Of a DNA stretch of 54,591 nucleotides, positions 45,721 through 54,591 are shown one piece after another (the first letter of the stretch is position 1; the number at the start of each line of letters is the position of its first letter). The stretch is taken from assembly GCA_900660155.1 (NCBI GenBank), contig CABFPE010000749.1, positions 135,005 to 189,595 of the forward strand, given 5' to 3'. The position numbers and the translations under genes are program-made. This DNA is from Hofstenia miamia (Eukaryota; Xenacoelomorpha; Acoela; Hofsteniidae). The notes beneath the pieces were generated by a model that made no database searches, was not told the origin of the DNA, and was given only the letters and a program-made list of their open reading frames with translations.

Positions 45721-48286
45721 TAAATGATTCTCGTTGTGGGCCAGATCTAGGATCATCGACGATATGCATATCTTCATCAAAAACTATTCAATCACTAAGT
45801 CTAATTAAAATGTATAATAAACAGAAAACCTGTCTTTAATGAATTAAAGCAAAACTCGACTTAAATGATTTAAAAAATTAAATGGGATATATATTTTGAC
45901 AATTCAAAAAAGCGGTTTTTGCATTTATTTGGGAATATATATATATATATATATATAACATTAAGTAAAGTAAATCAATGAATCTAGTTTCGTGAAATTA
46001 TTGTAAAAGGTTCTGCCAAATATGATGCTTTATTTAATTTTAGCAGTGGCCATTACTAAATCAGGTTTTGACAAAATGTTAACAAATCTTTGGTCTCAGT
46101 CTCAATCTCGAAAAGTAAGTTTCAAGTTTTGGTCTCAGCCAAGATGAGACTTGAAAAAAGTCTCAATCTTGTCTCGAACAAGATGTTATTGCTCTCAATT
46201 AAAATTTTAGTAAAACAATGATGCTTAAATGAAAAAAAAACATTAGATTCTATAAATAAATGAACTTTAACAAGGCAAACTGGAAATTTTAGTTTGGCTA
46301 AAAATTTTTTTAATCTTCAAGTCTCAAAAAAAGTTATGAGTTTCATTGTCTCAATGAAAAAATCTCATTTCTCATCTCAAAAATGGGATGGTACTCTCAA
46401 TTGCCAATCTATCTCTCTAAAAGCCAATAATGGTTGGTGAAGGGCCAGTAATAATTAGTTGTCAAATAGGCATAATATATGATACCACAGTTTATTTTAA
46501 AATTTGACCTTAATGTATGCTAAAAGTCCTTTTAGATTATTATTATTGATCTAGGAATAAGTCAAACATTTCATATATTTGGTATTCTAATTATCACTCT
46601 ATAATTTTGCTTTGCTAAATAAGATATTTCAAGTCATTCCTTTTTTAATCTGGAATACAAATATTTATTAACTATTGTATATAAACTAATATATATATAT
46701 GAAATAACAATATTTTTAGGATATTTTGAATTTTTTAACCACCATATATTTTAACACATGGATGATTGCCTGAATTAATATAAACATTTGTCCCTTTGGA
46801 ACAATGTCAAACAAATTCTGTAAAAGGCTATTACTATGAAGAAAATTCATTTTGCTTTGACAACAATAATTGGCTTTTAGTGAGATAAATTGGTGATTTA
46901 ATGTAACATGCCAAAAAGGAAAGTCTTAAAATCTAATTCTTGTCTCAAATTTCATGTTCTGCTCATCACAAGGGCAGCTCACAGTTTGTTCTAATGGGTA
47001 CATGAAAATTGACCTAACCACTAAAAAAGTTTACCTTTGCCAACTTTTAAATTTTTAATGAAATTCCTATAGATGACTATCTTCTACTACCAAAATAGAG
47101 TTTTCAGTGACTAAGGCCTTAAAATTTTGAAACCTTTTGAAGAATTTTTAAGTTGAAATGAAAATTTTCAAACTTAACTAATGTTGAGGTCATTTTTGCA
47201 AAAAACTTAATTAGTATTTTATAAATTTTAAGCATTACAGCAAATAATATCTCCTCTACTAATATTAAAAAATTGCTGCCACTTTGATCAAATCCACAAA
47301 GAAAACATGTCACTTTGCAATCAAATATCTGTCTTAAAAAGGAGAAACAAGCATACTACAATGCTACAATGACATGGAATAAAAACACTGACACTTCTAA
47401 ACTCAATATGAGAAACTAGAGGAGCAGAATGAAAATCTTTGTAATCAAAAACACAGACCAGAGCAGTTTAATTTAATGGAACATAACCCAAACTTAATGA
47501 AATAAATAGAAGAGTGCAGCACTTAAAACATCTAAGTTACTGGTCATCTTTTTGCTCAGGAAGCCAAAATCAATGCTTTCCAACAACAGGTACAAACTAG
47601 TTTCATTTAAATAATTTACAAGTAATTGAAGAGAAGTAAAACACTTTAAAAACTCCTGCAATAACTATGGAACCCAATCTAAGTAATTAAAATACAGGGC
47701 ATCATGAAAAACAGTCATCTAAAATCATTGATAATGCTGAACCATCTCAATCTATGTTTGTTATAATTGCTGATTATACACCACCAAGGGACCAATTACC
47801 TCAATCACTGATAAATAATCCAATTATAAGAAACTTAAACAAAAAATTAGATTAAATTACATAGAAATTGTGGCCAATTGAGAGCACTCAAACCAACAAA
47901 AAATCTTTTGTCACAACTTGCCACCAGTAGCTGTTGACAAAAATTTAAATATTTGTATATAAACATGATGTTTCTCCAGCAAAGCAGACAGTATCTCTGC
48001 CAATTTGAGGAGTGGTTCTTTTCCTATGAGGAAAATTTGACAATACAATGTGCTGGCTAAGAGCATACACTAGCTCAATTTCCAAGTTTTTTAACTGGTA
48101 AAGACTATAATTAGTACCTAATTTTAGATACTTCAATCAAATCAGATTAATCCAGAATTTTTACAACCATTTTCATGACCAACAGCATGAAGGCAATACA
48201 AAATTTTACCAAGCAATACAGTTTACAAAACAAATGATGACATTGAAGAATACATTTTACACATCACATGATTTATTTAGTCATAT
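45721..48286. other. AT-rich non-coding sequence
   Basis: Contains (TA)n at 45937-45956 and a TCTCAATCTCG-rich stretch at about 46090-46400. No gene supported. Confidence 0.4.
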
Positions 48287-48980
48287 TGTAGAGTCACTCA
48301 GGGTCCTTCTGTATTTTTATTTTGCAATTATTTGCACTCTCCAATTAATTTGGTGCTATTTGCCTTCTTTGATTTAGGGGTTTTTGTTAATTTGTAGTTT
48401 TTCGAACTTAAGTTTCGAATTTAGTAATTGTCCCCTTGATTTAGAAATTACGTGTAATTGCTCATTTAATTTGCAAGGGAAACAAGTGAATTTTTGTAAA
48501 ACATTAAATATTTACCTTTTCTTGTAATAAATAGGGAACTTACTATTATCAAATGTCAAATAAATTTCTTTCTTGCTGGATAATGTTTGCTTTATTTTTC
48601 TTTATTACTTTACTAACCTTTTTAGATCTGGTATTGTTAATATGATAATAAACTTGTAAGATCCAGCAATAATGTGGGAAGAACTCTGCTGTGCCCTGGG
48701 CAATAACTCACTCCTTGACAGATGTGAGCCCATATTGTGGTCACTTTATTTCTATGAATAGGCATAGGGAATAAAAGAACTACTAAATCTATTGATCATA
48801 CATGCACATACTATCACACAATGCAAATATATTATGCTGTTGGCATATGCAAATACATGGTAATTACACATTATTTAATATCTTTATTACATGAGCTGAG
48901 ATAACAAACACTTAGCTAAATCTGTTTTATTGAGCACAAAATTAATTTTGAGACACACAATTAGCACCTTGCATGGTAAG
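48287..48980 (+). repeat. 5' LTR of a Gypsy-type element
   Basis: Starts TGTAGAGTCACTCAGG and ends ...TTGCATGGTAAG. It aligns along its whole length with 53668-54342, with scattered substitutions and small indels (roughly 10% divergence by eye). It contains AATAAA near 48527. No 5-bp target duplication could be matched outside the LTRs. Confidence 0.88.
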
Positions 48981-49595
48981 GATGGATTCTGATGACTTGA
49001 CTTCAGCAAGATGCTGTGTGAATTGGTTGCTACCTGAACTGCCACTTTGGAAATGATATCAGTTAATTTTTCTACACTGAAATTGGTGAACTACCAATCT
49101 CACTTGTTTTGTTAGAATATGGGCTGCTCTTAGTGATGGTAATTCTTTGCAAACTTGTACTGCTTGAGCTGCTAGATGCAGACCACTGATTCTACATGGT
49201 GACCCTGATGTGATTCCTGGACACTCTGAAGTGTCAGTTAAACTATCTACTCCATTCTGTTAATGTGTGCAGATGGATCATCATTTAGAGATGTACTCCA
49301 ATTGTGATGTTTGTGCAGTCACCCATTTCTACTTGGTGATTGTGACGTGATACACAACTGCTATAAAGTTTTCTTATTGTATTTGGTTTTGTTTTTCCAC
49401 TGGGTGTGAGTCAGCTAGGATGGATTTCCCCTGACCAGGATCTACTTCATCACCCACCAATGTATAACTTCACCTTCTATATAATTCTGCATTTTCAATT
49501 CTGCAATCTGATGCCATTACTGAGTCTTGATTCTATTCTTACCCATTCTTAGTGCCATATTGGCATAGTCTCATTATTCTAGAATTTAGGTTGTT

Positions 49596-50891
49596 GTGCC
49601 CATGCCTTGCTACCATCTGTCAAGTTGCCTTTGTTTCTCCTACACAGTTGGATGTTTCTCCTACATTATTGGAATTGTTATTGGAACCTTTTCTCTTACT
49701 TTACTTTTACTTGTTTACTTATTCTTGTTTCCCACTCAGGGTTTCCCCTGTGTGAGTGCTGGCAGCTTGGACACTGTCCCTCACACCACTGGACTTAGTT
49801 CTGCTGTTGTTTTACCTACTCCTACCCCCACCAAACCTGTTTCTGGTATATCTACACCCTCTAAAGTTTTTTTGCAAGAGACCCCTACTCCTGCTACCCT
49901 GTCAAATCCATTTCTTTTGTATACACCACTGTTGCCTCCTTCTGAGTCACAGACACTTGAAGTTCAACAGCTCAGAGAAGCCCTTGCCAAACAGATCTCA
50001 CAGTGCCACTCCTGTGAAGCCTGTTTTGATACCTTACAAGCCAAAATAAGACAACAAGCCACCACTGCTTGGCAATGTGAGAGACACTTGCTCAACTTGA
50101 TCTCAGCCTTAGAGATGCAAATTGAGGAATCAGACCAGCATTCCCCACCAATTTTATCAGAAGAACCTGAGTATGGAACTCACGCTCTTTTGGACAAAGC
50201 TCTCAAATCTCTCTCAGAAAGATTCTCAACAGTTATCCCACAGACAATATCTGCCCACCTTTCTCATGCTGTGTCAGCACCTACAATGTCCCCTGTGATG
50301 CCACCATTCATTATCCCCATTACCTTTTTTACAAGTGGAGCACTTACCTTCACTCAGTCTGCTCTTTTGCAAGTCACAACACTAACTACAGTAGCTACAC
50401 CAAGCTCTTGTACCCTGAGTGTAACAGTTGTGCCCAATGCACCTGTGAATGTCACAGTTACTCCAACTACTACACTTGTTCCACCTTTTCCTCTGAGTGA
50501 CCCTATTGGGTCTACAACAACTTGTGGGCCATGCTTTACTCAGTCCATTCTGCCTACTGAGGCATTGGGAAGTGAACAATCAAATCTTTTCAACCAACAC
50601 TCAGTGTTGCCTAAATTCACTGGGAAGATAGATGAAATTTCACAGTCATTCAACAAGTTGCTCTTTCTTTTCAAGCTTACAATGAAGCAATATAAAACTA
50701 CTCAAGATGCTTCTGCCACACAATTTCCCATGTTCCTTCAAGGCCTCACATACAATCAGTACATGATGCTGGATAGGGAAGTTAAAACTAACTATCAGTT
50801 ACTTGTTGGTCACTTTGAAGACCACTACAAAGTGCCTCACATCAAACAGCAGTACAAGATGCTTTTATGTGATCTTTCCTTCAAGAAGTGA
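49596..50891 (+). pseudogene. gag-like polyprotein, N-terminal and capsid region
   Basis: A 431-codon frame to TGA 50889. The first part is hydrophobic, then Thr/Pro-rich. Residues near 120-180 (VQQLREALAKQI and following) look coiled-coil. The end (LPKFTGKIDEISQSF, then FLQGLTYNQYM and the segment up to LCDLSFKK) resembles the retrotransposon capsid fold of Gypsy gag. The same frame continues past TGA codons at 50889 and about 50967 to 51329, with VRTYITQVNRL as the next capsid helix. No CCHC zinc knuckle was seen. The start is uncertain. Confidence 0.75.
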
Positions 50892-51433
50892 GACAATGTA
50901 AGGACCTATATTACTCAAGTCAATAGACTCTTTTGCCTCAGCAAGTTAACTCCAGAGTATTCATGACATGATATTTTTTCATACATTTGTCAGGGATTCC
51001 CTTCTACCATCAGGAGCTGCCTCAAACTAAAATGCAATCTGGAGGATGACTTAAATTCTATCATTAAGAAGGTGATAAGTATTGTCTATATGTTACAAAA
51101 CACAACAAGCATCAAGAAAGATGCTGGTGACCTAAAGATGGGTCAAACTACCTCCAAAACATTAACCTCTTTGAGTTCTGCTACAGTGCAGAAGAAAACT
51201 AATAATGAAAGACAATCAGCTCACATTCATACTCAGAGTGGGGCAGTAATCCACCTAATTGCAGATGGAGATGATGTTATCATTGATGAGCTGTCAGCTG
51301 AAGTGTGTACTCCCCAACACCCTGGTTGAGTCTGTCAGTCATTTAAATTAGATGGAGTGCTGCCTCCCAAAAACCATGTGCATGATGTTTTGGTGATAAC
51401 CTCATTACTGCATACTAACATCATCCCTGCAAT

Positions 51434-51847
51434 GTGAATGGATTATTGATTAATGCTACTATTGATACAGGAGCCTCTGTCTCCATCATAAGTGACACCT
51501 GTTGTAACAAGCTTTTTCTACAAAGAGATGAATTGTCTCCATCTGCAGGGTGCTTGTTGGACGCTTTGGGGAACACCATTTCACTGAAGGGTCAAATGAA
51601 AAACCTTGAGTTGCATATCCATCAAGAATGTTTCCAAGTGAACCTTATTGTGGTTGATACCTGCAATCAGCCCTTGCTGTACAATTTCATTCTGGGAAAT
51701 GATTTCCTCATGAAAAACACATGTGTGATAGACTATGGAACAAACACACTCTCAATCCACAAAAGCAAGCCTCAGGAGGAGCTTACTGCTGCTTGTAACC
51801 AAGAAATCATATTAACTTTAATCAACACTGGTGTTGTGGAACCATGA
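51434..51847 (+). pseudogene. Retropepsin-like aspartic protease
   Basis: The active-site motif ATIDTGASVSII (DTGA) is followed by DALGNTISLKGQ and LGNDFLMKN, the flap and second-half motif (ILGxDFL) of Gypsy proteases. The frame is -1 relative to gag and ends at TGA 51845, after which the same frame goes on as the RT leader. In the family it cleaves the gag-pol precursor as a homodimer. Confidence 0.85.
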
Positions 51848-52018
51848 CACTTGCAATGGGTTGCTGTTACTACAAACTCTCCTTATGAGGGGGACATCAT
51901 GATCTCAGGCCAAAGGGGAAGATGCCTTTGTGGTCTACATCTCTCTCTGGACCTCTGTCATGTCTCTCATAGCAAAACCTATGCCACCATGCTCAACAGT
52001 TCTGCAAACCTGATCTGA

Positions 52019-52432
52019 ATGGATCCAACCAAATTATTAATTGTCACAACACTAGTCCAACTCAAACTCAAAGCAGCTACCTGCCTGCCTGTTCTTACCA
52101 TGATTCATGATTTGAGTGAATCCAGTGATCCAGTCTGGATCCCAGTCATAAATGAGAAAACTCATGGACACCTGAGTCCACAAGAATGTGATGCACTATC
52201 TGCTCTTTTGTTCCAGCACCATGATGTATTTAATTACAGATCTATCAGTGTTGGAAAGGCCATTGGGAAACAACATGCTATTGAAACCAAGAGTGATTGC
52301 CCCATTTGGTTGAAAGTTCAAAGAGTACCTGAGAACTTAAGAGTGGAATATGAACAGATCCTTAGCAATCTCATTGAAAGTGGGATCATTCAGAATAGCA
52401 ACAGCCCATATGCAGGAGCAGATTTCCCATGA
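52019..52432 (+). pseudogene. Start of Gypsy-type reverse transcriptase
   Basis: Contains ALLFQHHDVFNYRS, GKQHAIETKSDCPIWLKVQR and then LIESGIIQNSNSPYA, the well-known leader and first finger strands of Gypsy RT (HxI-T, then L..G-II-S-SP-A). Open in the protease frame apart from TGA at about 52016. The catalytic palm with YxDD is missing: the frame ends at TGA 52430 and homology stops. Confidence 0.82.
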
Positions 52433-52436
52433 CTAT

Positions 52437-53660
52437 GCATGGAGACAACTCTCTGTGTGTGACTCTGAGGAGCATAGAGTGCCTTTTGCCCAATTGTCTA
52501 ACATAACCCTGTCCTGTGTTGACTTGAAACCCCCTCCTAGTCCTGGTCCTTCCTCCCATGATTCAACTAGTGTTAGATCCTTAAAAGCCAAGGAACATAA
52601 AGCAAAGATGTCTAAGGTTGGTAATGAGATTCTGCATCTGTACTTTATAGCTACTCAGAAAGCAGTTCATATAGTTTGAGACAACATATCAGAAGAAACT
52701 AAAAATAAGTTATGATGGACTTTTAACAACAAGGATTTAACATTTTCCATCAACATAATCCCCTTTAACATTGATGCAGAGTGTAGGCCCCAGATCAATG
52801 CTATTATCTGTTATGACTCCAAAATGTTAGCTGGCATAGCATGACCCTATTGGCAAAGTACTGTCCACACCATGTTTGATGAAGACTTCAACCTGTCTCA
52901 CTTGTGCCAGCTTCTCAACAGCAAAGAAAAAATTAAGAAATTTGAGTGTGTCAAAATTGACTTTGACAACCTGTTAATTGTTTACTTCTTCTGTGTCAAC
53001 AAGGTAACACACCCAAAAATAATGGAAAAGATCAAAATAGCCTATCTCTACCCAACTAGAGAAGACCCACAGAACTATTAACTCCCTTGACCCTCACGTC
53101 ATCATTTTATTTCAAGCTGGAGGCAACCATCACCTGATACTACAATGTAAACAAATGCATCAAGATCATTACTATGCTATGAGCTGGCATCACAGATCCT
53201 GAAGAGATGAAATTACAGCAGGTGAACAAGTATTGCTCACTCTTCATTGATCATGCCACATGTATGGGATCCCTCAGAGAAGTCTTTCTCCATTTTTACC
53301 CCAATACTAGGATTAGTGCTGAGGACTCACACACCTCTGACACTGATACCTTAATGACAATTCTTATCACCCTCAAGGGCCTTTGTCTGCATGAATGATT
53401 CTATGATACCTTCACATGGAGGTTGAATGTACTACAATGCAATTGTCCTATTAGTTCAAGGCTACCAGAGCTCAAGTATTTTAGGCTACACAGTGAAACT
53501 GTCACTCAATGGGAGGCACTGATGCAGGTCACTAGGTGACCCTGGTACACAGAAGTTTCATCTTGGGATGATGTGCTGGTCAAAGAAATGATAGAAGAAG
53601 CCCAAAAGTTGTTGTGTAGTCCTACTGTCCAACCATTACCACAACCTTAAATGTGCAATG
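52437..53660 (+). pseudogene. Unrecognised coding relic in place of the rest of pol
   Basis: One frame is readable from 52437 to TAA 53079, broken only by TGA at 52677, about 52713 and about 52842. Another is readable from about 53120 to about 53650, broken by TGA near 53137, at 53396 and near 53540. Neither resembles RT palm, RNase H, integrase or a zinc finger. There are few Cys and no clear membrane segment. It could be a diverged pol part, an extra ORF of this lineage or a captured gene. Confidence 0.5.
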
Positions 53661-53667
53661 GGGGGTG
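53651..53667 (+). promoter_or_regulatory. Polypurine tract of the LTR element
   Basis: CAATGGGGGGTG directly before the 3' LTR (TGTAGAG), in the position that primes plus-strand DNA synthesis in LTR retrotransposons. Confidence 0.75.
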
Positions 53668-54342
53668 TGTAGAGTCACTCAGGGCCCTTCTTTATTTTTA
53701 TTTTGCAATTATTGGCACTCTCCAATTAATTCTGTGCTATTTGCCTTCTTTGATTTAGTGATTTTGTTAATTTGTAGTTTTTGAGCTTAAGTTTCAAATT
53801 TAGTAATTGTCCCCTTGTTTAGAGATTACATGTAATTGCTCATTTAATTTGTGAGGGAAACAAGTGATTTTTTGTAAAAAGGTAAATATTTACCTTTTCT
53901 GTAATAAATAGGGAACTTACTGTTATCAAACGTCAAATAAATTTTATTCTCACTGCATTTTCTTTATTACTTTACTAACCTTTTTAGGTCTGGTATTGTT
54001 AATATGATAATAAACTTGTAAGATCTGGCAATAATGTGGGAGGAGCTCCACTGTGCCTGGGGCAATAACTCACTCCTTGACAGATGTGAGCCCATATTGT
54101 GGTTGCTTTATGGCTATGAATAAGCATAGGGAATAAAAGAACTAATAAATCTCTTGATTGTACATGCACACACTATCACACAATGCAAATATATTATGCC
54201 ATTGGCATATGTGAATACATGGTAATTACACATTATTTAATATCTTTATTTCATGAGCTGAGATGACAAACACTGAGCTAAATCTGTTTTATTGAGCTAG
54301 AAATTAAACTTGAGACACATAATTAGCACCTTGGATGGTAAG
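53668..54342 (+). repeat. 3' LTR of the Gypsy-type element
   Basis: Collinear with the 5' LTR (48287-48980); see there. The sequence after GGATGGTAAG is unique. Confidence 0.88.
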
Positions 54343-54591
54343 TGTAACGTAATCGTAATCTTAATCATATGTGGTCAAATTAAGAAAAAAGGAAGAAGAA
54401 ACTAAGACTGAATATTAAAATAAAATATTAATTGTAAAAACATATGATTATGATTAATTAGTTATTTCTAAATTTATAATGCAGTAATTTTTGATATTAA
54501 TTAATTTGGCAAAAAGGCACTAGACCTAAATCACAACTGCTAATTAAGGCAGAAGTGCGTAATCAGCAGACGAACGAAATTTAAAGCGTTT
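54343..54591. other. AT-rich flank, no supported feature
   Basis: Unique sequence after the 3' LTR up to the window end. Confidence 0.4.

Larger units (their letters stand above)
48287..54342 (+). mobile_element. Degenerate LTR retrotransposon (Gypsy-type), internally deleted
   Basis: Two LTRs of about 690 and 675 bp enclose gag, a retroviral-type aspartic protease and only the beginning of the reverse transcriptase. RNase H and integrase were not found. A polypurine tract (ATGGGGGGTG) immediately precedes the 3' LTR. The segment where pol should continue (52433-53660) carries unrecognised coding relics. Premature stops are almost all TGA and the internal region has very few CpG. Confidence 0.88.

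Noticed and set aside
50382..50579. Minus-strand frame within gag
   Set aside because: Antisense shadow of the gag frame.
48282..54370. CATAT as a target duplication of the LTR element
   Set aside because: CATAT precedes the 5' LTR but recurs only about 25 bp after the 3' LTR end, so the match is probably chance.

Overview
The window is AT-rich nuclear DNA from a metazoan, most likely an invertebrate (inference; no species-diagnostic gene is present). The reasons are a multi-exon gene with GT..AG introns for an hnRNP L/smooth-type RNA-binding protein, and a dense mix of animal transposons: Tc1/mariner, hAT, MITEs, APE-type LINEs, a restriction-like-endonuclease retrotransposon, Penelope-like elements and a Gypsy-type LTR element. 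No rRNA, tRNA, CRISPR or prokaryotic-style operon was seen. Several joins marked by N (701, 24107-24127, 27533, 27731, 38220-39219) coincide with near-identical duplicated sequence or a sized gap. Parts of the window are therefore assembly artefacts or merged haplotypes.  Layout: 1-4.5 kb holds two near-identical copies of an internally deleted DD41D Tc1/mariner element and, between them, a small gene candidate (1436-1714) for a secreted peptide precursor with an amidation-type GKR site. 4.5-17 kb is mostly non-coding, with a LINE 3' end (8.77-9.56 kb), TA microsatellites and a complete 744-bp non-autonomous hAT element with an 8-bp target duplication (12.69-13.43 kb). 17-24.3 kb has a 430-bp foldback MITE, a LINE split by a 1.3-kb insert with unusual GTCTCA/TGAGAC palindromes, a 92-bp tandem array and the first copy of a 220-bp MITE. 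25-30 kb is a nest of LINE and Penelope-like fragments in opposite orientations.  31.2-37.4 kb, minus strand, holds the one clear host gene: the last 11 coding exons of an hnRNP L/smooth homologue. All splice phases agree and the exons encode the end of RRM1, all of RRM2, a Tyr/Pro-rich linker, RRM3 and RRM4. A decayed Tc1 copy sits in its last intron and a second copy of the 220-bp MITE lies just downstream of its stop. The 5' exons are not visible and may lie in the 1000-N gap.  39.2-44.5 kb has the C-terminal end of a restriction-like-endonuclease retrotransposon, then two copies of one APE LINE in divergent orientation, forming a 1.2-kb-arm inverted repeat bounded by (TAA)n/(TTA)n tracts. 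44.5-48.3 kb is unassigned. 48.3-54.3 kb is a degenerate Gypsy-type LTR retrotransposon (LTRs of about 690 and 675 bp, gag, protease, beginning of RT) followed by an unrecognised coding relic. Its premature stops are almost all TGA and its internal region is CpG-poor.
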